Positions 33,884 to 43,449 of a DNA stretch of 64,000 nucleotides are shown here, piece after piece. A program made the position numbers and the translations under genes. Origin of the DNA: SHZL01 sp963784425 (GTDB lineage: Bacteria; Pseudomonadota; Gammaproteobacteria; Xanthomonadales; SZUA-36); the NCBI GenBank assembly GCA_963784425.1, contig CAWARM010000006.1, forward strand, positions 1 through 64,000, written 5' to 3'. Position 1 is the first letter of the stretch. Each line of letters begins with the position of its first letter. The notes under the pieces were generated by a model, which saw only the letters and a list, made by a program, of their open reading frames with translations, did not search any database and was not told where the DNA came from.

Positions 33884-34600
33884 ATGTCAATTGTAAACTC
33901 AAAATTAAAAGGTGCGCCGCGGAGCCAGAAAGAGCAGTTGGCAAGCTCCGTCAAGCTGCTGCTTTTGTGGGTGGCCGCCAGCGACGGCAAGCTGGATGAA
34001 TCTGAGTTGGAATTTGCTTCCTCGCGTTTTCCAGACAGTGTGGGAACGATGACGACCGATGACGTGTTGGCGGTTATCCGAAAAGCCGATTTGAAAAGCA
34101 TCGAAACGGCGATCCGCACGGTCGCAGGGGAAAGCAGGGAATTACGCACGGCCTTCCTCGACCTGGCCATAACAATGTCCATGGCCGATCGCCGCATAGC
34201 GATAACCGAGAACCACATCCTGCGCTTTCTTGCCGACGCCTTGTTCCTCGGAATTGATCTGCTGGAAAAACGCTTTCAAACCATATCCGGTACTGCATTT
34301 TCTCAACCAGGTGACCCCAGCAGCCTGCTTTGGTGGGATCAGGCTTCCGGGGATGGCCTGCCTGAAAATGCCGCAAGCGATGGCCAATCGGCTTCGCGCA
34401 TGACGATTGAGCAAGCTCGAACTGCCCTGGGCGTCAATTTAAGCGCAACGCAGCAGGAGATTGAAAGTGCCTATGAGAACCTGACGGCCATGTTCCATTC
34501 CGGCCGGGTTGAAGCCATGGGAGAAGCGGCAGTTGCGGTGGCCAGGGAGAGATTCAGCAGAATCCAGGAAGCCATCAAATTGCTGCGAAATAAAACGTGA
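33884..34600 (+). CDS. TerB-like protein with degenerate J-domain-like C-terminus
   Basis: About 238 residues. The N-terminal part (SSVKLLLLWVAASDGKLDES, then a run of helices with a second acidic repeat ITMSMADRRIAITENH) is the TerB-type helical fold with paired acidic metal-binding-like loops. After a polar linker the C-terminal 60 residues (MTIEQARTALGVNLSATQQE, then ENLTAMFHSG) look like a J-domain without the HPD motif, so Hsp70 stimulation is unlikely. The ATG at 33884 is preferred over TTG/GTG codons just upstream. The next gene overlaps by four bases. Function unknown. Confidence 0.6.
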   Translation: MSIVNSKLKGAPRSQKEQLASSVKLLLLWVAASDGKLDESELEFASSRFPDSVGTMTTDDVLAVIRKADLKSIETAIRTVAGESRELRTAFLDLAITMSMADRRIAITENHILRFLADALFLGIDLLEKRFQTISGTAFSQPGDPSSLLWWDQASGDGLPENAASDGQSASRMTIEQARTALGVNLSATQQEIESAYENLTAMFHSGRVEAMGEAAVAVARERFSRIQEAIKLLRNKT

Positions 34601-35037
34601 AAGACCTGTACTCGAAATTGGGTATTGACCGGGGCGCCAGCGCAAAGGAAGTGCAGGCGGCGTTGGAGATCAAGCCAGAGTTAAGTGATTACGCCATGAT
34701 ACTTTTGGATACGGAGAAGCGGGCGCTTTACGACAGCACGCACTCCACTCTAAAGATGATCGGCGAGTTGAGATTCCGGCTGGGGCTTGACTCCGGCCGC
34801 TCCTGGTTTCTGGAACACTGTCCTGATTTTGCGTTCAGGAAAAATACGGCAAAATCCTCACAAAATCCTGCCAAGGACGGCACAACAGATACCTCAGACA
34901 ACGCAAATCCTGCGGACCAACAGCCGAAGAGTGTCGCGCCAACCCCACCAGCTCAATCCAAATGGCCGACCAAATGGCTAATACCCGCCGCGCTACTGAT
35001 CATTGGCGTGATTGTGATTGCCTTGCTGCTCTGGTGA
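34597..35037 (+). CDS. small J-domain-like protein with C-terminal membrane anchor
   Basis: 146 residues starting at GTG 34597, overlapping the previous stop (GTGA). The N-terminus (LYSKLGIDRGASAKEVQAAL, later LLDTEKRALYDSTHSTL) has the first and last helices of a J-domain but no HPD loop. A Thr/Pro/Gln-rich linker leads to a single hydrophobic helix (WLIPAALLIIGVIVIALLLW) ending at the C-terminus, so it is probably tail-anchored. Pairing with a TerB/J-like protein suggests a complex at the inner membrane. Its 3' end overlaps the convergent transporter gene by 45 bases. Confidence 0.6.
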   Translation: MKDLYSKLGIDRGASAKEVQAALEIKPELSDYAMILLDTEKRALYDSTHSTLKMIGELRFRLGLDSGRSWFLEHCPDFAFRKNTAKSSQNPAKDGTTDTSDNANPADQQPKSVAPTPPAQSKWPTKWLIPAALLIIGVIVIALLLW

Positions 35038-36372
35038 GGTGTCGCGAGGCGTCGCGTGCGACTGCGTCAACTGCGCCGCCGGGCGATCCAGCAGCCACAA
35101 GGCCAGGCCGGCAGTCGCCGCCACCCCGGCCATGAGGGCGAAATAGGCGGTATGCCCGATCACGCTCCACAGCATTCCCAGCGCGCCGGCCAGCAGATTG
35201 CCCCCGAACGCGGCGAGGAACCACGCGGCGATCGTGGTGGCGCCATGTCCTTCCGGCGCGAGCCTTGCGAACAATCCAAGACCGATCGGAAGAATAAACA
35301 ACTCGCCCGCAGTGAGGATCAAAAAAAACAGAGCGAGCCACAGCCAGCTGACCTGACCCGCCGCGCTGGCCCCGCTGACAGCTGACAACAACAGATATGC
35401 CGCTGCCACGCCCAGCGCGCCGAAGGACATCTTGCGTGCCGGTGCAGGCTCCCGCCCCTTGACGGCCTGACGGGTCCAGTGCGCGACGAACAGGGGCGTC
35501 AACAGGATGACCAGCAGCGGGTTGAGCGCCTGGAACCAGGTCATGGGAATGGCAAGGCCGCTGGCGACGCTGCGATCGACCGCCGAGTCGGCCCACAGCG
35601 CGATGGTGTTGCCGACCTGCTCGTAGGCGCCGCGAAACAACACCACCGTCAAGCCGATTGCGCCCAGTACGAGCATGGTCCTGCGCAGGTTCGCGGAGGC
35701 CAGGCTATCTGCACCGGGGTGCGCTTTCTGTGGCGTTGGAACCTTCGAGTCCGGTGGCAGATAGCGCCCGCCGACTACATAGATTGCCAGGCCAAGCAGC
35801 ATGCCGATGCCTGCCGCACCAAACCCCCAGTGCCAGCCGTAGACCTCGCCCAGAGTGCCGCAGACCAGCGGAGCCAGCAGCCCGCCGAGATTGATGCCGA
35901 CGTAGTAGACGTTGTAGGCCGAGCCCCTGCGCGGATCCTCTTCGGTGTACAAGCCGTCGATCTGGCTCGGCAGGCTGGGCAGGAATAGCCCGTTGCCAAG
36001 CGCGATGGCCGCAAGCGCGAAATAGAAGAACGCTTCTGAGGCCATCATGAAATGACCGATCGCCATCATGCTGCCGCCGATGATCACGGCACGCCGGTGG
36101 CCGAGCCAGCGATCGGAAATGGCGCCGCCGATGATAGGCGTGAAGTACACCATGGCCGTATAGATGCCGTAGATCAACGAAGCCTGCTGCTGACCGAGCA
36201 GCAGCTGCTTGGTCATGTAATAGACCAGCAGTGCCCTCATGCCGTAGTAGGAGAAGATCTCCCACATCTCGGTCAGGAACAGGATGGTCAGCCCGCGCGG
36301 CTGCCCCAACCACTGCCCATGCTGCGGGACTGAGCTCACCCGTCCGCTTTTGGGATCTTCTGTTTGCCGCAT
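34993..36372 (-). CDS. POT-family (PTR2) oligopeptide:proton symporter
   Basis: 459 residues with about 12-14 membrane helices. The family signature TILFLTEMWEIFSYYGMRAL covers helix 1, followed by GGAISDRWLGHRRAVIIGG and YNVYYVGINLGGLLAPLVCG (the PTR2 signature). In the proton-coupling ExxER motif the Arg is Ile here (E35-M-W-E38-I39), an unusual change. It imports di- and tripeptides or related compounds. The neighbouring 39-48 kb cluster encodes a dipeptidase and dipeptide epimerase, so the substrate may feed that pathway. No operon partner lies on this strand. Confidence 0.87.
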   Translation of the reverse strand: MRQTEDPKSGRVSSVPQHGQWLGQPRGLTILFLTEMWEIFSYYGMRALLVYYMTKQLLLGQQQASLIYGIYTAMVYFTPIIGGAISDRWLGHRRAVIIGGSMMAIGHFMMASEAFFYFALAAIALGNGLFLPSLPSQIDGLYTEEDPRRGSAYNVYYVGINLGGLLAPLVCGTLGEVYGWHWGFGAAGIGMLLGLAIYVVGGRYLPPDSKVPTPQKAHPGADSLASANLRRTMLVLGAIGLTVVLFRGAYEQVGNTIALWADSAVDRSVASGLAIPMTWFQALNPLLVILLTPLFVAHWTRQAVKGREPAPARKMSFGALGVAAAYLLLSAVSGASAAGQVSWLWLALFFLILTAGELFILPIGLGLFARLAPEGHGATTIAAWFLAAFGGNLLAGALGMLWSVIGHTAYFALMAGVAATAGLALWLLDRPAAQLTQSHATPRDTSPEQQGNHNHANDQ

Positions 36373-36498
36373 GCTTGCCTAAATAGTAAGCCGCCAGCTC
36401 AAGCGCCGGTTAGGCCAATCCGTCCGCGGATTGTGCAGTATCGGCAAGATTCTCCATCAACACCTGAAGGTTTCCTGGGCTCAAAGTTCCGGTGGCTA

Positions 36499-36528
36499 CC
36501 GATTCGGCACAATAATTAACCGAATCGG
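36499..36528. promoter_or_regulatory. perfect 9-bp inverted repeat in the transporter/receptor intergenic region
   Basis: CCGATTCGG at 36499-36507 and CCGAATCGG at 36520-36528 flank a 12-base AT-rich spacer. It lies in the 266-base region between the divergent POT transporter and the ruined TonB receptor. No U-run follows on either strand, so an operator is more likely than a terminator. The rest of this intergenic region shows no other clear element. Confidence 0.4.
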
Positions 36529-36638
36529 CCTAGGTGTAATTCGCAACTGAAGGAATAGTATCGTGGCTATTAGAAGCAATAAAATAACACGACATGAAGT
36601 CTAAAGCATAGTTAATCTTTATTGAGGCATTGGCATCC

Positions 36639-38904
36639 ATGAACAAGATAAGTTCTATCTGTGAACATTATCACTTTGGCTCTGGTTCTTCAGGAACAAT
36701 CTATGTGAGCTCTGCCGCGCTGGCCCAGGTTGAAGTGGACGCAACTGGAAGAGGTGGTCGTCACCGCCCAAAAGCGTGAACAAGCTCTGTCCGACATACC
36801 CATGTCGATCACCGTACTCCCAGGCGACATGCTCGAAAATCAGCAAGCGTTTGATTTCCAGGATCTGACCGCCCTGATACCGGGCTTCAGCGTTACGGGC
36901 AGTACGCCCGGCGTCACGCGCATCACTTTGCGTGGCGTTAATACAGGTGGCGTTGCATCCACCGTGGGTGTGTATTATGGCGAAGTGCCGTTTGGCTCCA
37001 GCACCGGACTTGCCAATGGTGCTATCCTGTCAGGAGATTTTGACACCTTCGACCTGGCGCGTATCGAGGTGCTGCGCGGACCCCAGGGAACACTGTACGG
37101 CGCAAGCTCTCTGGGTGGCGTATTGAAGTATATTCCAAACGAGCCCAGCACTGAGGGCTCCGAGGGCAGGTTCAAGGCCGGTCTGGAAACGGTCAAACAT
37201 GGCGGCCTGGGCTATGCGTTTACTGGCGTGGCAAATGCACCCTTAAGCCATACCTTTGCCATTCGCGCGAGCGGATTTTACCGCTACGACGATGGTTTTA
37301 TCGATTCCATCGGCATCGATCCGATACCCAGCCTGACCGATCCGGCAGTCAACATGGTTGATGGAACCATCGTGGACGATAACCTCAATTCCTCGGAGAC
37401 CTATGGCGGGCGTTTTCAGCCTTGTGGACGCCGACGGATAATTTTTCGCTGGATCTTTCTGCGATGTTGCAGGACATCAACAGTGACGCACCGAACCTGG
37501 TGGATGCCGATGCGGACACCCTCAAGCCACTCAACAGCGAATTGGTGCAAAGGCGATACCAGGATGCGTACAGTGATATTTCGTACCAGGTGTACAGCGC
37601 CACCATGGATTGGGACTTCGGCCCGGCCAGCGTCCAATCGGTCACCAGTTGGGGTAATTTCGAACAGAACTTTCAACAGGACATCGCACTCGGCATCCCC
37701 TTGACCGGCGGCCGTCCCTCTGGCGTCACTGCTTTCGTATATTTTTGGACTCCGCTGAGTGCGGTACTGCCGCAGACCACCTCCACGGACAAATTCACCC
37801 AGGAACTTCGCCTCATTTCGGACGAAAGCGACAAATTTGAATGGCTTTTGGGTGCGTATTACACCAATGAAGATTCCCTGATTAGCCAGGAAATTTTTGC
37901 GGTGACTGCCAACACCGAGGATCTTGCCCCGGGTTTACCGGCGCTGGCGGTAGTCAGCTCACCTCAAAATATAAGGAATTGGCCTTTTTCGGCAACGCCA
38001 CCTGGTATATCACGGATCGCTTTAATCTTTCCTTTGGCGCCCGTGCCAGTTCCAATGACCAGGACGTAGTGCAGTTGGGCGACGGCCCATTGGCCGGTGG
38101 GCCTTCCGAGTTTACGGCAAACTCATCCGAGTCGCCTTTACCTGGTCTGTCTCGCCGCAGTATGGTGTAACTAAAAACTCCTCGATATATGCCCGGGTTG
38201 CCACCGGATTCCGGCCGGGTGGGCCGAACATACTGCCGCCCGGTGCGCCTCCTGAACTGGGGAGCTACGATTCAGATACTCTGACCAGTTACGAAGCGGG
38301 TTACAAGATGAACAGCGACGATAGCCGCTTCAACCTGGATTTCACGGCCTACTATCTCGATTGGAAAGACATTCAACTTTTGCATTCGTATCGGGTATGG
38401 AGTGAATGCAAATGGTGGCAAGGCCAGGAGCAAGGGTGCTGAGTTAGCGGCCAGCTTTGCTGCAACCGAAGCACTAACCCTTTCATTTAACGGTGCATAT
38501 ACAAATGCCAAATTGACAGAGGACACCGATCCTGCGCTGGGCGGGATCGGATGGTGACGCCCTGCCTTATGTTCCGGAATGGAGCTATGGCCTGTCGGCT
38601 GACTATCGATGGGGGTGATGGACAATTCAACCGCTTACGTTGGCGGAACCCTGGGGTATACGGGCAAACGGCCCACCGGTTTTTCCGGCGCTGACGGGTA
38701 CTACAAACTGGGTGGATTTACCAATCTTGGCCTGCGGGCTGGCCTGGAAACCGGCAACTGGGCATTCGAACTCTATGTCAAGAACCTGACAGATACCTGG
38801 GTGTCAGTGATGTAGATATAGCGAATACCCCTTACACCGGGGCGGTCGAATTGGGCATTATCCAGCCGTTGACCGTTGGCTTTACCGTCGGCGCAAGTTT
38901 CTGA
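36639..38904 (+). pseudogene. TonB-dependent receptor, heavily frameshifted
   Basis: Pieces in all three frames add up to a receptor of about 750 residues. The signal sequence region (ATG 36639) is itself split. A plug domain is clear in 36730-37430 (LEEVVVTAQKREQALSDIPM, then RIEVLRGPQGTLYGASSLGG), barrel segments follow in two other frames (to about 37960, then 38170), and the end at 38902-38904 reads TVGASF before TGA, the usual final Phe. At least five frameshifts are present. Neighbouring genes on both sides are intact, so this is gene decay rather than a local assembly fault, though that remains possible. It was probably the uptake receptor for a neighbouring pathway. Confidence 0.85.
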
Positions 38905-39106
38905 CAGATTCATTGACGGGGACGGCCTGCACGACCTGGCTTAAGCGCGTATGCAGGGTAGCCGCGTCATCAGGCCGCACCTTCGATGCGCTTCGCCCTG
39001 CCCCTATGTAAGAGCTGGTCCCCGGGACGTACACCTCCATGAATCTGACCGTTTCGATGTGCAGATTCGGTGCGCCCAACGCTCAAACAGCGGCGAGGTT
39101 AGGGAT

Positions 39107-40150
39107 TCAGGCGCTGCGGGACCGGCGCCACTCCTGCGGACTGCAGCCATTAAGCCGTCGAAAGGCCCGGGAAAACGCGGAATGGTCTTCATAGCCGACT
39201 ATGTCGCCAATTTCGGATATCGAATGACGGTTTTCCCTGAGGAGTAATTTTGCTGCATCAATGCGCCTGGCAATGCAATATTGCAGCACCGTGGTTCCAT
39301 TCATGGATTTGAACCCGCTCTTCAGTTGCGTTTCCGAGATGCTCAAATGCCGCGCCAGCACGGGCAGCGCCGGCGGATTGGAATATTCCCGGCTGAGGAT
39401 GCTGCGGGCCCGGGCGATTTTCTCTCCGCTGGGCAAAGCATGATCCTGGGGGCGCGGTTCGGCAAAAACCTGACTATTCTTCAGTAATTGCAGGCCAATA
39501 CACAGAAGCTCATGGAATTTTGCCGACATCCAGGGCCCGAGCAGGGCCCCTGACACCGGCAGATGGAAACAGTACCAGATCAGGTCGCGGTGGATTTCTT
39601 CAAGAAAAAATACCCGTTGCCGGGGCTTTTTGTAATGCCCATCAAGCATTTCCAGCAGCCAGGCCGGGTAGGCGTCCCTGGGTTCATGCATGCGCCTGAT
39701 CAGATTCGACAGCGTAGTGTGTATGGCCACGTGACGGATGGGGACGTTGACCATGGGCACACGGTAGGTGGTTTCCCTTTTTGGGACCACGGTCACAATC
39801 ATGGCGTGGCCAAGGTTGTGCACATTCCTGCTTTCGCCGAGAAACTCCGAGCGCTTGACGCTGGAAACAAACTGAAAGCTGATCAGGTCGGATACCTGGT
39901 TACGAATCACGATGGGCGTCTTGAGCGTGACGTCATTGATTTCTATCATGCAGTCTTCGTTGATCTTGTAGCACAGCAGGCCTTCAAAACTGGCCTGGGA
40001 CAAATCATGGATGAACTGGTTTTTCGGAGTGGATTTAAAACGGCTCAGGCGATTGGCGTGTTGGAACAATTTACCCAGCTGGGCAGTGGAAACCTGCTCC
40101 GGATCAAATCCCGGCGGGACATCTGCGAAAAATTCGTCGCCGTAATTCAT
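39107..40150 (-). CDS. AraC-family transcriptional regulator
   Basis: 347 residues. The C-terminal 100 residues contain two helix-turn-helix units (PPALPVLARHLSISETQLKS and HSISEIGDIVGYEDHSAFSR) ending in FRRLNGCSPQEWRR, the AraC signature. The N-terminal sensor domain (about 240 residues) is of the long type seen in regulators of TonB receptor and catabolic genes. It is divergent from the hydrolase at 40321 across a 170-base gap and convergent with the broken receptor, so either may have been its target. Confidence 0.85.
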   Translation of the reverse strand: MNYGDEFFADVPPGFDPEQVSTAQLGKLFQHANRLSRFKSTPKNQFIHDLSQASFEGLLCYKINEDCMIEINDVTLKTPIVIRNQVSDLISFQFVSSVKRSEFLGESRNVHNLGHAMIVTVVPKRETTYRVPMVNVPIRHVAIHTTLSNLIRRMHEPRDAYPAWLLEMLDGHYKKPRQRVFFLEEIHRDLIWYCFHLPVSGALLGPWMSAKFHELLCIGLQLLKNSQVFAEPRPQDHALPSGEKIARARSILSREYSNPPALPVLARHLSISETQLKSGFKSMNGTTVLQYCIARRIDAAKLLLRENRHSISEIGDIVGYEDHSAFSRAFRRLNGCSPQEWRRSRSA

Positions 40151-40320
40151 TCAATCCGCTGCCTGCATGGTGAATTCATCGTTTACCCCGGGCTGAAGAA
40201 TTGATTATAGGCACTCCTGCCGATTCTGCACATGTTCCCGGCGTATTGGCCTAACCTGCCATGGGCTGGCAAAGCTAAGATCAGTGCAGTCAATCACTGG
40301 ATCTCACGGGAAGGCAAGCC

Positions 40321-42237
40321 ATGACCATGTTCAAATGCTGTTTGTCCGGGGCAATTTTCTCCTTGTTTCTCACTGCAAACCTGCTGGCCGCACCTGCCAG
40401 CCTGGATAATCCGGCTGACCTTGAAGCCTGGGTCGACGGCATCGTCAAACCCTTGATGAAGAACAACAACAGCCCCTCGGGCACTGTAGCAATCATCCGC
40501 AACGGCCAACTGATTCTCGCGAAGGGCTATGGTTTCCAGGATGTGGCCAAGCAAATACCGGTGGATCCATACAAAACCCTGTTCCGGCCGGGCTCTACGT
40601 CCAAGCTGTTCACCTGGGTGTCGGTCATGCAACTGGTGGAGCAGGGCAAGCTGGACCTGGACACCGATGTAAACACCTACCTGCAGACTTTCAAGATCAA
40701 GGACACCTTCAAGCAGCCGATTACACTGCGGGACATCATGACCCACACCTCCGGTTTCGAAGATGGCGCCCTGGGTTACCTGATCGTCGATGATCCGGCC
40801 GAGGCCCTCCCGCTGGCTGAGGCCATGGAGAAGTATCAGCCGTTGCGGGTCAATCCGCCACGCACCCATACGGCCTATTCCAACTACGCCACGGCGCTGG
40901 CCGGGCTGATTGTTGCCAACGTTTCCGGCTTGTCGTTCCAGGACTATGTGCAGCAGAATATTTTTGACCCGCTGGGCATGGAAAACGCCAGCTTTGTGGA
41001 ACCCTTGCCCGCCAACCTGGCCCCGCAAATGGCAGTGAGCTACACCGTGGAAGCCGGCGCCTTTGTCGAAAAGCCTTTTGAAATCATTGCCAGCTTTGCG
41101 CCGGCGGGATCGCTGTCGGCCTCTGCCACGGACATGCTGAAGTTTGCCCAGGCCATACTCAACGGCGGAGAACTCAACGGCGCCCGCATTCTCAAACCGG
41201 AGACGGTCAAGGAGATGCTAAGCCGGAATTTCTCCCACGATGATCGCCTGATGGGCATGGCGCTGGGGTTTTACGAGACCGATGTGAACGGTGTTCGCCT
41301 CGTGGGACACGGCGGCGACACGCAGTGGTTCCACTCCGACCTGGGCATAGACCAGGAGCACAACCTGGCATTTTTCGTTTCCTTCGGCGGCCCTGGTGGA
41401 AGTCCTGTGCGATCTTCATTTCCCCCGGCTTTTTACGGGGAGTTTTTCCCGCGGCAGGAAGCGCCTCCTGTCCCGCCGAAAGACTTTAACGAGAGAGCGG
41501 CAAGATACGCTGGCGATTACGGTTTCTGGCGCAACAACTTTTCCACCATTGAAAAAGTGCTGAGGGCGGTCAGCGGTGTGCAGGTTGCGCCCACTGAAAA
41601 TAACACGCTGATCGTCAGCTTCAGCGGCAAGGCCAAGCAATATGCGGAGGTGGAAAAGAACCTGTTCCGCGAAGTGGACTCCGGCGTCTCCCTGGTGCCG
41701 GGAATCAGCCCACGGCTGGTGGCTTTCCAGGAAAACGAAAAGGGAGAGATCACCGGCTTCGTCATGGATGGCCTGCCCTTCATGTCCCTGGACAAGTTAC
41801 CGTTCTACGATTCGATGAATTTCAATGCGGGATTGCTCGGGTTCTCCTTGCTGGTATTCCTGGGCGTGCTGCTGCGGCGTTTTTTCCAGCGCACGGCCCT
41901 CAAGTCCTATTCTGTCGCTGACCGCTCGGCACTGCGTGCTGCGCTGTTTGCGGCCGCGACTAATTGGCTGGTGGTGGTCATAGGCGCCATTGTCATTTCG
42001 ATTGTCGCGGAGCAGATGTTCACCAGGATACCCCTGCTGTTCAAACTCTGGCTGGTGCTTCCCATCGTCGCATTCATCGCCGGACTGTACCTGGCATACC
42101 GCACCTACCTCGTATGGAAGCAAGGACTGCTGGCCGGTAGCTGGGCGCGCGTGCGCTACAGCCTGGTCACCTTGTCTGCCGTGTTGATGTGCTGGTTCTA
42201 CTGGTACTGGAACATCCTGGGTTTTCAATACAAATAG
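40321..42237 (+). CDS. class C beta-lactamase-fold serine hydrolase with C-terminal membrane domain
   Basis: 638 residues. A signal peptide (LSGAIFSLFLTANLLA) precedes a serine hydrolase domain with SxxK at Ser92-Lys95 (GSTSKLF), YxN at Tyr186-Asn188 (AYSNYA) and HGG at 330-332. These are D-alanyl peptidase/esterase-type catalytic residues. After a beta domain the last 170 residues hold four membrane helices (for example LLGFSLLVFLGVLLRRFF). Relatives act on D-amino-acid peptides or esters in the periplasm. It is followed by a dipeptidase and a dipeptide epimerase, pointing to peptide breakdown rather than antibiotic resistance. Confidence 0.85.
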   Translation: MTMFKCCLSGAIFSLFLTANLLAAPASLDNPADLEAWVDGIVKPLMKNNNSPSGTVAIIRNGQLILAKGYGFQDVAKQIPVDPYKTLFRPGSTSKLFTWVSVMQLVEQGKLDLDTDVNTYLQTFKIKDTFKQPITLRDIMTHTSGFEDGALGYLIVDDPAEALPLAEAMEKYQPLRVNPPRTHTAYSNYATALAGLIVANVSGLSFQDYVQQNIFDPLGMENASFVEPLPANLAPQMAVSYTVEAGAFVEKPFEIIASFAPAGSLSASATDMLKFAQAILNGGELNGARILKPETVKEMLSRNFSHDDRLMGMALGFYETDVNGVRLVGHGGDTQWFHSDLGIDQEHNLAFFVSFGGPGGSPVRSSFPPAFYGEFFPRQEAPPVPPKDFNERAARYAGDYGFWRNNFSTIEKVLRAVSGVQVAPTENNTLIVSFSGKAKQYAEVEKNLFREVDSGVSLVPGISPRLVAFQENEKGEITGFVMDGLPFMSLDKLPFYDSMNFNAGLLGFSLLVFLGVLLRRFFQRTALKSYSVADRSALRAALFAAATNWLVVVIGAIVISIVAEQMFTRIPLLFKLWLVLPIVAFIAGLYLAYRTYLVWKQGLLAGSWARVRYSLVTLSAVLMCWFYWYWNILGFQYK

Positions 42238-42254
42238 CAAGGAAAAGCAAACTC

Positions 42255-43415
42255 ATGACCAGGAAAAGCGTGTCCAGACGCCAATTCGTCCAACTGACCG
42301 TCGGGGCTGTGGTGGCATCGCCCTTTATCAACCTGGGAAGCTACCGTTTGTTTGCCGGCAGCACGGCGGTGTACAGCGAACGCGCCATCACGCTCGTGAA
42401 CGAATCGCTGGTGATGGATATGCTCTCGCTGTTCGACCTGGAGCGGGTGTTGAAAGCCGAGGAGAGCGGTGAGAATCCGGTGGCGTTCAGCCGGGAGGAA
42501 TTACTGGCGATCCGCGAATCCGGCATCGATGTATTTCACCCGGCCGTTGGCATGGGTGGACCCGGCGTGCAACTGGATGCCATGAGCCACATGGCGTTTT
42601 ATAACGGGCTGGTTGCGGACTACCCGGATCTCCTGATGCGCATTGATTCGGTCGGGGATATCGATCAGCTCAGGCAGACCGACAAGACCGGCATCATCCT
42701 CGGAGTGCAGAACTCCGACCACTTCCAGGCCGTGGAAGATGTTAAACGCTACTACTTTGCCGGGCAGAGAATTTCGCAGCTGACCTATAACACCCAGAAC
42801 ATGATTGCCTCGGGTTCAACCGACCGTGCTGATGGAGGGATCAGCGATTTTGGTGAATCCATCGTCAAGGCCATGAACGAGATTGGCATGGCCGTGGATG
42901 TGTCGCATTGCGGCGATCAAACCAGCCTCGACGCGTTTGAACTGTCCACCAAGCCGGTGCTGGTCACGCATTCCAATTGCCGGGCGCTGTCCATCGGCCA
43001 CCCGCGCTGCAAGACGGATGAAGCGATCAAGGCGATGGCCGCAAAGGGTGGCGTAATGGGCGTGACCGCAGTGCGCAACTTCGTCAAGGTCGATGAGCCC
43101 ACGACCATAGAGCACTACGTCGATCACGTCGACCATATCGTCAAGCTGGCGGGCATCGAGTACGTCGGGATAGGCACGGATTCCGATCTGAAAGGTTACG
43201 ACGCTCTGCCCAAGGACATTTACGACCAGCTCAAATCCGGCTACAAATCCAGCTATTCATTCAGGGACAAGATCGATATCGAGGGCCTGGACCATCCGAA
43301 GAAAATGTATGACCTGACCGAAGCATTGATACGCCGCGGCTACAGCGATGACAACATCCGCGCCATCCTGGGTGAAAATTTCAGGCGTGTTCTCGGCGAA
43401 ATCTGGGTGTCCTGA
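42255..43415 (+). CDS. Tat-exported M19 (renal dipeptidase-like) family protein with altered metal site
   Basis: 386 residues from the ATG at 42255 (MTRKSVSRRQFVQLTVGAVV), a Tat signal, with an AAGGAAAA site upstream; the longer frame overlaps the previous gene. The M19 fold is clear: DVSHCGD (His218), VTHSNCRALS (His239), AAKGGVMGVTAVRNF and GIGTDSDLKG. The usual first metal motif DxHxD is replaced by VMDMLSLFD (Asp55 kept, His and second Asp lost), and the bridging Glu position reads GVQNSDHF (Gln152). It may bind one metal or act on another substrate. It sits between a serine hydrolase and an epimerase. Confidence 0.8.
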   Translation: MTRKSVSRRQFVQLTVGAVVASPFINLGSYRLFAGSTAVYSERAITLVNESLVMDMLSLFDLERVLKAEESGENPVAFSREELLAIRESGIDVFHPAVGMGGPGVQLDAMSHMAFYNGLVADYPDLLMRIDSVGDIDQLRQTDKTGIILGVQNSDHFQAVEDVKRYYFAGQRISQLTYNTQNMIASGSTDRADGGISDFGESIVKAMNEIGMAVDVSHCGDQTSLDAFELSTKPVLVTHSNCRALSIGHPRCKTDEAIKAMAAKGGVMGVTAVRNFVKVDEPTTIEHYVDHVDHIVKLAGIEYVGIGTDSDLKGYDALPKDIYDQLKSGYKSSYSFRDKIDIEGLDHPKKMYDLTEALIRRGYSDDNIRAILGENFRRVLGEIWVS

Positions 43416-43449
43416 TGTCCACATTGATGTTTGGCCAGGGAATTCTGCA

